A stretch of DNA of 64,000 nucleotides. It comes from Solibacillus palustris. GTDB taxonomy: Bacteria > Bacillota > Bacilli > Bacillales_A > Planococcaceae. This document shows, piece after piece, positions 53,594 to 61,767 of this stretch. Within the stretch, counting starts at the first letter, position 1. Each line of letters opens with the position of its first letter. The translations under genes were made by a program, and so were the position numbers. Location: contig NZ_JAKZFC010000008.1 in NCBI RefSeq assembly GCF_022549215.1, positions 102,876 through 166,875 on the forward strand, written 5' to 3'. The notes under the pieces are model-generated. The model had not been told where the DNA came from and did not search any database. It worked only from the letters and a program-made list of their open reading frames with translations.

Positions 53594-54628
53594 CTACGTA
53601 TTTGCAAAGCCTTCATTGGCATCAAGCACACCTTTTAACTTCGTAATCATTAACTGCTTTCCCTGAAGCCATGCATCCAAATCAAAGAGTACCGGCAATG
53701 CATTACCACCAAGCGCAAAAATAGCCTTACGCTCACTTGGTAGATAACCAGCAGTATGGAGTGTACCGTCCCAAGCCCCATATTTTGTTGCAAACACACC
53801 TCGTTCAATCCCGTTCATTAATTTAAAGGCTTCTTGTGTTGTTAGCTCGTTCTGTTGTGCATCTGAAATGAATTGTTCACGCGCAAGTGAGTCTTCCATT
53901 CGGTAACGGTTTTCTTCTAGCAGAATATTAAAATGATTTGTACAGGCAATATTTTCACGGACGGCAATATGACGGGGGGATGCCTCGACGATTTTTGAGT
54001 TCCCAGTTGCATCGAGTAATACATAGTTAAATGAATGTTTGTGTGGAATGTCGTGTAGTAGCCCAATAGCACTGTCTACTGATTCACAACGCTCAAGTAG
54101 TATGCGACCGATCATATTACAAACAAAGCCGTCACCGTTGTTTTTGGTATTGACGAAATTATAGCCAATTGCTAACCCTTTTTCGTTTAAACCGTCCATT
54201 CGCCCGGTGACTTGCATTGTTGGTCCCATGGATGCAAAACCTGAATCCGTTGGGGCAAAGAACACAAAGCGTCCATCGTAAGAGCTTGGTGCATTATCGT
54301 AATTACGAATCATGTAGCGAGGGTTAGTAGTAATCGAGCAGCCACTCTTGATGTTGGCATAGTAGCCGGCGAAGTGCAATAGTGCTTGTTTTTCGGTGAA
54401 GGCTAGCGCATAGGCAAGCCCCTCAATTTCATCCGTGATGTGCGGTGCAAATGTATTCAATAAGTGTTTGATATGTGGTGCATCTACGGTGAACTTTTGT
54501 GTGAAGCGTTTGTACATCGATTCCCGATTTTTTAAAAGAGGCGACTGTTTTAATAGCTCACCTTGATAAACACCAAAATTATAATGTGAACCTTTAAATT
54601 GTAGGATATCACTCGTAACTTTTTTCAT
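53594..54628 (-). CDS. C45-type N-terminal-nucleophile hydrolase
   Basis: 344 residues. It resembles acyl-CoA:6-aminopenicillanate acyltransferase-type (peptidase C45) proteins. The probable autocleavage site is Gly96-Cys97 (NIKSGCSITT), which would expose Cys97 as nucleophile after a prosegment of about 96 residues. YMIRNYDN, GLNEKGLAIGYNFV and the later CTNHF motif fit the Ntn fold of this family. No signal peptide, so cytosolic. The ATG at 54628 has AAGGAG seven bases upstream; the longer frame lacks one. Substrate unknown; amide bond hydrolysis or acyl transfer is expected. Confidence 0.75.
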   Translation of the reverse strand: MKKVTSDILQFKGSHYNFGVYQGELLKQSPLLKNRESMYKRFTQKFTVDAPHIKHLLNTFAPHITDEIEGLAYALAFTEKQALLHFAGYYANIKSGCSITTNPRYMIRNYDNAPSSYDGRFVFFAPTDSGFASMGPTMQVTGRMDGLNEKGLAIGYNFVNTKNNGDGFVCNMIGRILLERCESVDSAIGLLHDIPHKHSFNYVLLDATGNSKIVEASPRHIAVRENIACTNHFNILLEENRYRMEDSLAREQFISDAQQNELTTQEAFKLMNGIERGVFATKYGAWDGTLHTAGYLPSERKAIFALGGNALPVLFDLDAWLQGKQLMITKLKGVLDANEGFANT

Positions 54629-54686
54629 TGGAAACTCCTTAATAAAAGTCATTATATGTATCGTAGCCTTTTTGAGATAAAGGCGC

Positions 54687-54722
54687 AAAAAAAGCACTCT
54701 CGTTTGAGAAAGTGCTTTCATA
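54687..54722 (-). terminator. Terminator of chemoreceptor gene
   Basis: AAAGCACT / AGTGCTTT with an inner CTC/GAG pairing. On the minus strand it ends in a T run (A run at 54687-54693), just downstream of the gene ending at 54736. Confidence 0.75.
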
Positions 54723-54735
54723 AAAGGGCAAAAAA

Positions 54736-55560
54736 TTAATGGTTAACTTCTCCAAGATTGAGTAGCTTTTGTCCAATTTTATTGATGCTTGTGTAGCCTT
54801 CACTCATTTCGTGCATACTCGCTGTGTATTCTTCAGTGAACGATGAAATTTGTTTTGTATAGGCATTAATATGTTCAATTGAATCTGTAATATCCACAAG
54901 CTGCTTAGCAATATTGTTGGCGCTATCGGTACTATTTTGTGCCATTTTTTGGATTTCATTGGCGACAACGGCAAAGCCCCTACCATGTTCGCCAGAGCGA
55001 GCGGCCTCGATGGAAGCGTTTAAGCCTAAAATTTTCGAATGCATTGCGATATCCTTCACAGCATTTACAATGGAGTTAATTTGTTGGATATTCCCATTCA
55101 TCAGCTCTGCGTATTGTGACAGCTCTTCGATACGATTTGAAACATCAGAACTAGCATGTGCAAGCTGTTCGGTAGTGGCCGACATTTCTTGTACAGCGGC
55201 GGAAAGTTCTTCTGCAACGATGCGCATATTGCTGACACGGAAGTTTGAAATAACCCCTGTTACAACTCCAACAACTTTTCCGTTATCAACGACGGGTACT
55301 GATGAAGCGATGTAAGGGAAGCCAAAACCTTCAGCACTGCGTTCTTCGCGCAAAATTTTGCCACTTCTCATCGCACGTACACTTGTTGTATTACGGTGCT
55401 GTTCTACGGTTTCGCTAAGCGTAATTTTTAAATCGACCTTTTTCCCTTGTTTGTAGCCAATGACTTTTTCCGTATCAAAAATCAATATACAGGCATCTTC
55501 GGGATATGTAGCTTGATAAAAATCAATTGAATCAACAATGACTTTTAATTTCGGATTCAT
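54736..55560 (-). CDS. Soluble methyl-accepting chemotaxis-like protein
   Basis: 274 residues, no membrane helix. A small N-terminal sensory region of about 120 residues, with VPVVDNGKVVGVVTGVIS (about 108-125) as in PAS/Cache-like folds, is followed by a short MCP signalling coiled coil. The tip region ILGLNASIEAARSGEHGRGF (about 180-199) binds CheA/CheW in the family. Similar soluble receptors include B. subtilis YfmS. It uses the ATG at 55560 with GAAGGAGTG upstream. No other chemotaxis gene is nearby, so ligand and partners are unknown. Confidence 0.85.
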   Translation of the reverse strand: MNPKLKVIVDSIDFYQATYPEDACILIFDTEKVIGYKQGKKVDLKITLSETVEQHRNTTSVRAMRSGKILREERSAEGFGFPYIASSVPVVDNGKVVGVVTGVISNFRVSNMRIVAEELSAAVQEMSATTEQLAHASSDVSNRIEELSQYAELMNGNIQQINSIVNAVKDIAMHSKILGLNASIEAARSGEHGRGFAVVANEIQKMAQNSTDSANNIAKQLVDITDSIEHINAYTKQISSFTEEYTASMHEMSEGYTSINKIGQKLLNLGEVNH

Positions 55561-55680
55561 CCTATTCACTCCTTCTATTTGAATAACCTTATTATCAAAT
55601 AATTCGTTCAATCCCTGAATCCCCTCTACTATATACCAAATTATTATAAGTGGAAATGGGGGAGGTCAAATTTCTCTAAT

Positions 55681-55743
55681 ATTAGCTAATAGGTAATAAT
55701 ATTACTAGCAAAGTTGAATACGTTCGTATACAATTGTATTCAA
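55681..55743 (+). promoter_or_regulatory. Palindrome cluster upstream of small gene
   Basis: Three adjacent palindromes: ATTAGCTAAT (55681-55690), GTAATAATATTAC (55693-55705) and TTGAATAC...GTATTCAA (55714-55721 / 55736-55743). The last encloses ATACAATTGTAT. TTGAAT-17-TATTCA could be a weak promoter. These look like operator sites in a divergent promoter region; the regulator is unknown. Confidence 0.45.
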
Positions 55744-55772
55744 TAATGATTGGAAGTGTGAGGTGAATATTT

Positions 55773-56045
55773 ATGCAACCAGAAGGAAGAGGACGACGTG
55801 GTGAAGGGGAATGCTCGCCACGCTATAAAGGGGCACAAACATTTCGGCGTGGGCGTGCGTTAGAATTTTATCGTCAGTTAGAAACAAAGCGCGATACATT
55901 AAAGAAACAGTTAGCAGTACCAGAATTGCAGTCGATTCATCCTGTTATTGCAGGGGAGTTAAAGGCTACAGAAGCGATTATGAATGATTTTGTTGCGCTA
56001 TTCCAACTCAATGAATTTTTAGAAAATGCTCAACAGGAAGACTGA
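55773..56045 (+). CDS. Conserved-looking small protein of unknown function
   Basis: 90 residues. I do not recognise the family. The N-terminal 30 residues are rich in Gly/Arg (MQPEGRGRRGEGECSPRYKG), followed by a helical, Leu/Gln/Lys-rich part that could form an antiparallel coiled coil (RALEFYRQLETKRDTLKKQL and KATEAIMNDFVALFQLNEFL). One Cys. No signal peptide or membrane span. GTGAGGTGA precedes the ATG. It stands alone: the gene upstream is divergent and copy C of the repeat follows. Confidence 0.65.
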   Translation: MQPEGRGRRGEGECSPRYKGAQTFRRGRALEFYRQLETKRDTLKKQLAVPELQSIHPVIAGELKATEAIMNDFVALFQLNEFLENAQQED

Positions 56046-56060
56046 GGTTTTTAACTTGAT

Positions 56061-56257
56061 TCAGCAAAATCTTTTGTTCCATAAGCAAACCCCGACTGAA
56101 CAGGTGAACTTAGGCTAAGAACGCCGCATCGTGCGGCAACGCCTAAGTGACCAACATCGTGTTGGCCCAAGCCCCGGCGGATGTCACAGATTTTTTAGGG
56201 GAGTTTTTCAAGCGAGCTTGAAAAAAACCTGGACGCAATTACGCCGGCGTAATTGAT
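56061..56257 (+). repeat. Dispersed composite repeat, copy C
   Basis: The longest copy, filling the 234-bp gap before the ABC exporter. The left end (56061-56082) matches copy A. The core has nested stems CTTAGGC / GCCTAAG (56110-56116 / 56142-56148) around GCCGCA-tcg-TGCGGC, then CCAACA-tcg-TGTTGG (56152-56166). The right part (56188-56257) aligns with copy B: TTTTTCAAGC-ga-GCTTGAAAAA, CCTGGACG and the perfect 20-bp palindrome CAATTACGCCGGCGTAATTG (56237-56256). Confidence 0.8.
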
Positions 56258-56279
56258 ATTAAGGAAGTGAACGGAATTT

Positions 56280-58019
56280 ATGCAGGCAGTTAGGAAATTA
56301 TCGAAGTATGTAAAGCCATATATTCTTTTTGCCATTATTGCACCGGTCATGATGCTTATCGAGGTTGGGATGGATTTATTACAACCAACCATTTTAAAGC
56401 ATATTATTGACGATGGCATCGCAAAAGGTGATACGTCATATATCGTAAAAATGTTCGGTCTGATGCTAGCTACGTCATTGATTGGTCTGATTGGAGGTGT
56501 GGGATGCTCAATCTATGCCTCTCGAACAGCAGTCAATTTTTCGACGGATTTGCGTCATGACTTATATGAAACGATTACCTATTTCTCAAACAAAAGTAAG
56601 GACAAATTTACTCTTGGTAAACTGGTTACGAATTTAACGAGCGATATTGAAATGCTTCAGCGTGCGTTAACGATGCTGCTGAAAATTTTCGTGCGCGGTC
56701 CGATGATGTTTATCGGGGCGATTGTTATTGTTTTTATTACGGCGCGTGAGCTATTTCCGATTTTACTTGTAGTGGTGCCGATTTTAGCGTTTTTCATGTA
56801 TTACTTTACAGCGCTTTCTGGAAAGTTGTTTTATAAAGTACAAAAGGTAGTCGATCTTGTAAATACGAAGGTACAAGAAAATTTAGCCGGTATTCGTGTT
56901 ATTAAGGCATATAATCGCAAAGACCACCAAATCGAGCAGTTTGCAAATGTGAATACACAGTTGATGAAGCGTAGCATGATGGCCGACCAAATTATTGGGG
57001 TATTAGGGCCGCTTACAATGTTTATCGTCAACTTAGGAATTGTTGCTGCACTATGGATGGGTGCAATTAAGGTTGATAATAATACACTGCAAGTCGGTGT
57101 GATATTAGCGTTTATCAACTATTTAATGATGGTTATGCATGGCTTAACTAGCTCATCAAACGTCCTTATTCAATTAGCACGCGCGATTCCAAGCGCGGAG
57201 CGTATTGTCAAAGTACTGGAGGAGCAAACAGAGTTAACGAGTCCAAAAAATGTGGACAAGCATCTTATCAATGGTAGTGTGACTTTTGAAAACGTGCATT
57301 TTTCATATGTAAAAGAAACCGAAGCGGTATTAAAAAATATAAGCTTCCATGTGAATGCGGGCGAGACTGTTGGCATTATCGGCATGACGGGTAGTGGGAA
57401 GTCAACATTAGTGAAAATGCTACCAAGACTATTTGATGTCGATCGGGGCGTCGTCAAAATTGATGGTAGGAATATTAAAGACTACGATTTACAGTATTTA
57501 CGCGCGGCTGTTGGTTATGCACCGCAAAAGGCAACACTGTTTTCAAAAACAATTGCTGAAAATTTACTTTACGGTAAAGCAGAAGCAACCGAGCAAGATA
57601 TTTTAGAAGCGCTAGCAGCGGCCAATGCGCAAGAATTCGTTGATACATTACCAGCCCGTAACGAGCATGTGTTAACGCAAGGGGCAACGAATTTATCTGG
57701 AGGTCAAAAGCAGCGTCTTGCTATGGCACGTGCATTCATTCGCCAACCGCAACTATTAATTTTAGACGATGTCACAAGCGCGGTTGATAGCATTTCTGAG
57801 AAAACGATTCAAAATGCCATTACTTCCAAATTTGCGGCAGCCACGAAATTTATTGTGTCGTCAAAAATTTCATCGATTCGTCATGCAGATCAGATCTTCG
57901 TTATGGATGACGGGCAAATCGTTGCACAGGGTACGCATGAGGAGCTACTTAAAACGAGCCCATTGTATCAAGAAATGGCGAGAACGCAGGCGGAAAAAGG
58001 GGTGACTGTAGGTGAATAG
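56280..58019 (+). CDS. ABC exporter half-transporter with degenerate ATPase
   Basis: 579 residues. Six membrane helices (about 15-300) and a C-terminal ATPase (about 335-575). Walker A GMTGSGKST and signature NLSGGQKQR are normal, but the Walker B is LLILDDVTSAVD, with Asp in place of the catalytic Glu, and the switch His is replaced (FIVSSKISSI). That pattern marks the degenerate half of heterodimeric exporters such as BmrCD or the YfiBC type. Its end overlaps the next half by eight bases. The substrate, probably a drug or lipid, is unknown. Confidence 0.9.
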   Translation: MQAVRKLSKYVKPYILFAIIAPVMMLIEVGMDLLQPTILKHIIDDGIAKGDTSYIVKMFGLMLATSLIGLIGGVGCSIYASRTAVNFSTDLRHDLYETITYFSNKSKDKFTLGKLVTNLTSDIEMLQRALTMLLKIFVRGPMMFIGAIVIVFITARELFPILLVVVPILAFFMYYFTALSGKLFYKVQKVVDLVNTKVQENLAGIRVIKAYNRKDHQIEQFANVNTQLMKRSMMADQIIGVLGPLTMFIVNLGIVAALWMGAIKVDNNTLQVGVILAFINYLMMVMHGLTSSSNVLIQLARAIPSAERIVKVLEEQTELTSPKNVDKHLINGSVTFENVHFSYVKETEAVLKNISFHVNAGETVGIIGMTGSGKSTLVKMLPRLFDVDRGVVKIDGRNIKDYDLQYLRAAVGYAPQKATLFSKTIAENLLYGKAEATEQDILEALAAANAQEFVDTLPARNEHVLTQGATNLSGGQKQRLAMARAFIRQPQLLILDDVTSAVDSISEKTIQNAITSKFAAATKFIVSSKISSIRHADQIFVMDDGQIVAQGTHEELLKTSPLYQEMARTQAEKGVTVGE

Positions 58020-59817
58020 ACAACAAGGTGGACCTCCGTCACCAATGGCTAGGCAGGGGCGTTTAACAGGGCCGATTGTAAAGCCGAAAAATCAAAAGCA
58101 AACATTACTGCGTATTTGGGGTTACTTGCGTATTCAACGCGTTGAATTGATGACCGTTGTTGTATTCGTAATTATTAGTACGCTACTGAGCTTAATTGGT
58201 CCTTATATGATTGGGAAAACGATTGACGACTACATCGTGAAATTCAACGTATTAGGTGCAATTCGAATGGCGCTTATTTTGGCTGGTGTTTATACAGCAT
58301 CGTCGTTTTTAACATGGGCGCAGCAATTTGTGATGATACGTGTGTCTCAAAAAACAATTCGTCGTTTGCGTCAGCAGTTATTTGAACAGTATCAGGCATT
58401 GCCATTGGCGTTTTTCGATCAAAAGCAGCAAGGCGATTTAATGAGCCGTATGACAAATGATATTGAAAACCTAAACGCAGCATTGTCTCAAAGTGTGATT
58501 CAAATTGTATCTAGCTTTTTAACGATCGTCGGGACGGCATTTGCGCTGTTTTATTTAGATTGGCGACTGGCACTTGTAACGTTAACGATCATTCCGTTAA
58601 TCGTATGGGCGACGAAGCAAATTATTAAGCGTAGTAGTGTGAATTATAAGGAGCGTCAGCGTGATTTAGGGAATTTGAACGGCTATATTGAGGAAACGAT
58701 TTCAAATGCTGATATTATTACGTTGTTCGGTAAAGAAAAAGCAACATTAGCTGAATTCAAAGTAGCAAATGAAAAGTTGCGCGGCTCTGCGATGCGTGCT
58801 GATATTATTTCGGGTTTTATGGGGCCAATCAATAACTTTATGAATAATTTAGGCTTAAGCCTAGTCATTGGTACGGGGGCAGTAATGGCGGTAACGAGCG
58901 GTCTGTCGATTGGTATTATTGCATCATTTGTAACGTATACACGTCAATTTTTCCGTCCGATTAACCAATTATCGAACTTACTGAATACTTTTCAGTCAGC
59001 AATTGCTGGTTCGGAGCGTGTGTTTGAAGTTTTAGACGAGGCTCGGGAAGTGGCAGATATCCCGAATGCGAAAGAAAAGGTGACATTAAAAGGTGATGTC
59101 ACGTTCGAGCAAGTCCAGTTTGGCTATGAGCTGGACAAGCTAGTACTAAAAGGTATTGATTTTACAGCAAAAGCAGGGGAAACAATTGCCATTGTCGGCC
59201 CAACAGGTTCTGGGAAAACAACTATTATTCAGCTACTAACACGCTTTTACGATGCAACAGGTGGACGAATATTATTAGATGGCGAGCCGATTGCAAATTA
59301 TAAAATGAACAATGTGCGCGACCATGTGGGCGTTGTACTGCAAGATACGTATTTATTTTCAGGGACTGTGCGTGAAAATATTCGATTTGGGAAGCTTAGT
59401 GCAACGGATGCTGAGGTAAAAGAGGCGGCGAAAATTGCCTATGCACACAATTTCATAAAATATTTACCAGAGCAGTATGATACCGTTCTGACGAGTGGTG
59501 GGTTGAATTTAAGTCAAGGGCAGCGTCAGTTAATCGCAATTGCACGAGCGATTTTAGAAGACCCAGATATTTTAATTTTAGATGAAGCGACTTCGAGTGT
59601 AGATACGATGACAGAGGTGCATATTCAAAAAGGCTTGAATAATTTAATGCAAGGACGCACAAGTTTCGTCATTGCACACCGCTTGAAGACAATTGAAAAT
59701 GCCGATCAAATTTTAGTGATTCAAGATGGGGAAATTTTTGAACAAGGCAATCATGACTCATTAATGCAGGCACGTGGATTTTATGCATCACTGCAGCAGC
59801 AACTAATGGCAAACTAA
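58012..59817 (+). CDS. ABC exporter half-transporter with canonical ATPase
   Basis: 601 residues. A Gly/Gln/Pro-rich cytosolic start (about 1-30), six membrane helices (about 40-320) and an ATPase (about 350-595). Walker A GPTGSGKTT, Walker B DILILDEATSSVD with catalytic Glu, and H-loop VIAHRLKTI are canonical; the signature reads LSQGQRQ, as usual for the active partner. The start is GTG at 58012 inside the end of the first subunit, so both are made together and likely form one asymmetric exporter. Confidence 0.9.
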   Translation: MNRQQGGPPSPMARQGRLTGPIVKPKNQKQTLLRIWGYLRIQRVELMTVVVFVIISTLLSLIGPYMIGKTIDDYIVKFNVLGAIRMALILAGVYTASSFLTWAQQFVMIRVSQKTIRRLRQQLFEQYQALPLAFFDQKQQGDLMSRMTNDIENLNAALSQSVIQIVSSFLTIVGTAFALFYLDWRLALVTLTIIPLIVWATKQIIKRSSVNYKERQRDLGNLNGYIEETISNADIITLFGKEKATLAEFKVANEKLRGSAMRADIISGFMGPINNFMNNLGLSLVIGTGAVMAVTSGLSIGIIASFVTYTRQFFRPINQLSNLLNTFQSAIAGSERVFEVLDEAREVADIPNAKEKVTLKGDVTFEQVQFGYELDKLVLKGIDFTAKAGETIAIVGPTGSGKTTIIQLLTRFYDATGGRILLDGEPIANYKMNNVRDHVGVVLQDTYLFSGTVRENIRFGKLSATDAEVKEAAKIAYAHNFIKYLPEQYDTVLTSGGLNLSQGQRQLIAIARAILEDPDILILDEATSSVDTMTEVHIQKGLNNLMQGRTSFVIAHRLKTIENADQILVIQDGEIFEQGNHDSLMQARGFYASLQQQLMAN

Positions 59818-59831
59818 ATCAATTTGAATAA

Positions 59832-59878
59832 ACGACCACCCTCTAGCGTATAGTAGGCAAAAAGGGCGGTGTTTTTTT
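59832..59878 (+). terminator. Weak terminator overlapping cwlD start
   Basis: ACCACCCT pairs with AGGGCGGT (one mismatch) across a long loop and is followed by seven T. The GGGCGGTG also acts as the cwlD ribosome site and the last two T plus G are its TTG start. Confidence 0.4.
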
Positions 59879-60590
59879 GAGGCGTTGGCTTGCACTGATA
59901 TTTGTAATGTTTTGTTCGATGATGGTCGTTGTTTATGAAACGAGCGCATCGGATAAACGATTTTTTTTGCCTGAGCCATTAGGTGGTATGAAAATTATGC
60001 TCGATGCAGGGCACGGTGGCTTAGATGGTGGTGCGTCGAATGGTGATGTAGTGGAAAAGGAAATTACGTTAGCAATAACAAATAAGGTAGCTCGGCAGCT
60101 GACACGTTTGGGTGCCGAAGTGATTTTAACGCGCACGACAGATGGAGACGTATTAAATGAACATGCACCAAATGAAGATTTCCCAACGAATCGTGAACGT
60201 AAAAAACAAGATATTTTCTTACGAGAGGCGTTAGTAAAGCAGCATGAGCCGGATTTATTTATTACGATTCATGCCAACGCTATCCCAAATAGTAAGTGGC
60301 GCGGTGCACAGGTGTTTTATCATAAATCTGGTCATGCGAGTAGCGAGGATTTAGCAAAGGCGATTCAGCAAACAATTCGTGAAACATTGGAAAACACGAC
60401 ACGCGAGGCATTGTCGATTAAGGAAGTGTATTTACTGAAGAAGGCTGAAGTACCCGCTGTATTAGTGGAGACAGGCTTTTTAAGTAATGAAGAGGAACGT
60501 AACTTACTTGCTAGTGAAAATTACCAAGACAAAATGGCATTTGCAATTGCACGCGGCATCGAAAATTACGTGCATGCATCATTCGACTAG
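59877..60590 (+). CDS. cwlD: N-acetylmuramoyl-L-alanine amidase CwlD
   Basis: 237 residues, Amidase_3 family. In sporulation it cleaves peptide side chains from muramic acid, the first step to the muramic delta-lactam of spore cortex. A membrane-anchor or signal helix (about 3-21) is followed by the catalytic domain: zinc ligands His46 (LDAGHGG), Glu62 (VEKEITLA), His in TIHANAIPNSKW, and catalytic Glu in VLVETGFLSNEEE. The start is TTG at 59877; the resulting basic-hydrophobic N-terminus supports it. Followed by salA, as in B. subtilis. Confidence 0.93.
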   Translation: MRRWLALIFVMFCSMMVVVYETSASDKRFFLPEPLGGMKIMLDAGHGGLDGGASNGDVVEKEITLAITNKVARQLTRLGAEVILTRTTDGDVLNEHAPNEDFPTNRERKKQDIFLREALVKQHEPDLFITIHANAIPNSKWRGAQVFYHKSGHASSEDLAKAIQQTIRETLENTTREALSIKEVYLLKKAEVPAVLVETGFLSNEEERNLLASENYQDKMAFAIARGIENYVHASFD

Positions 60591-60664
60591 GCAACATGTA
60601 ATAACAATACGAAGCGATTATGATATACTAACTATAGAAATTTCATTCTAGGGGAGTGTTTGAT

Positions 60665-61720
60665 GTGTTAAACGAGCAACAAGTCCGAGACCTATTAGGC
60701 GAATTACAAGATCCGTTTTTACATAAATTATTAGCAGAAACAAAAGGTGTAACAAACGTTTCAATTAAAGCAGAAAAAGAGCACGTAAGCGTTCGTATTG
60801 CGATTGCAAAAACAAATACGCCTGAGCAAATGCAACTTCAAATGAAAATTGTTGAGGTGCTAAAAGAGAATGGCGCGGCTTCTGTGGGGATTCGTTTTGA
60901 AGAGTTACCTCAAGAAGTATTACAAGAATTCCGCGGACAAGCAACAGAAGCGGAAGCACAAGATATTTTATCACCATTATCAAACGTGCAATTTATTTCG
61001 ATTGCTTCGGGTAAAGGTGGCGTAGGAAAATCAACAGTATCGGTTAACATGGCAGTTGCTTTATCACGTTTAGGCAAAAAAGTGGGCTTAATCGATGCGG
61101 ATATTTACGGTTTCTCTGTACCTGATATGATGGGTATTACAGAAATGCCAGTTGTAAAAGACGACCGTATTTACCCAGTAGAGCGTTTAGGCGTAAAAGT
61201 CATTTCTATGGGCTTCTTCGTAGAAAACAACGCACCAATTGTATGGCGCGGACCAATGCTAGGTAAAGTGTTAGATCAATTCTTCCGCGATGTTGATTGG
61301 GGCGATTTAGACTACTTACTATTAGACTTACCACCAGGTACAGGTGACGTAGCGCTTGATATTCACCAAATGCTACCGGCTTCAAAAGAGATTGTCGTAA
61401 CAACGCCGCACCCAACAGCTGCATTCGTAGCAGCACGTGCAGGGGCAATGGCATTACAAACAAACCATGATATTTTAGGTGTTATCGAAAACATGGCTTG
61501 GTATGAAAATAAAGCTGGTGAAAAAGAGTTCGTATTCGGTCAAGGCGGCGGTCCGAAGCTTGCTGACGAATTACGTACTAAATTACTTGGACAAATTCCA
61601 CTTGGTCAGCCTGATTGGACAGAGGAAGATTTTGCACCTTCAATATATGCAGCGGAACACCCAATAGGAAAAATTTATTTACAAATTGCTCAAGGCATTG
61701 TAGATTCATTAGCGAAATAA
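60665..61720 (+). CDS. salA: Mrp/NBP35-type P-loop ATPase SalA
   Basis: 351 residues. An N-terminal MIP18-like domain (about 1-90) and a P-loop ATPase with deviant Walker A GKGGVGKST (about 116-124), plus LIDADIYGFSVPDMMG and LLDLPPGTGDVALDI. B. subtilis SalA (YbaL) binds ATP and represses scoC; relatives are iron-sulfur carriers, but the C-terminal CxxC of those carriers is absent. I chose the GTG at 60665, eight bases from AGGGGAG; GTG 60656 overlaps that site. It lies between cwlD and gerD. Confidence 0.93.
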   Translation: MLNEQQVRDLLGELQDPFLHKLLAETKGVTNVSIKAEKEHVSVRIAIAKTNTPEQMQLQMKIVEVLKENGAASVGIRFEELPQEVLQEFRGQATEAEAQDILSPLSNVQFISIASGKGGVGKSTVSVNMAVALSRLGKKVGLIDADIYGFSVPDMMGITEMPVVKDDRIYPVERLGVKVISMGFFVENNAPIVWRGPMLGKVLDQFFRDVDWGDLDYLLLDLPPGTGDVALDIHQMLPASKEIVVTTPHPTAAFVAARAGAMALQTNHDILGVIENMAWYENKAGEKEFVFGQGGGPKLADELRTKLLGQIPLGQPDWTEEDFAPSIYAAEHPIGKIYLQIAQGIVDSLAK

Positions 61721-61730
61721 AGCTTTTATA

Positions 61731-61767
61731 AAGAGGCTCTTCATTGCGAAGACGCCTCTTCTTTTTT
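61731..61767 (+). terminator. Terminator shared by salA and gerD ends
   Basis: AAGAGGC / GCCTCTT with a loop, followed by CTTTTTTT on the + strand. The stem includes the last codons and stop of gerD on the other strand. Confidence 0.8.

Noticed and set aside
54914..55315. 133-codon + strand frame opposite the chemoreceptor
   Set aside because: Shadow of the MCP coiled coil; the minus-strand reading contains the diagnostic signalling tip motif.
60665..61720. Iron-sulfur carrier role for SalA
   Set aside because: The C-terminal Cys pair of Mrp/ApbC carriers is not present, so I kept the SalA assignment.
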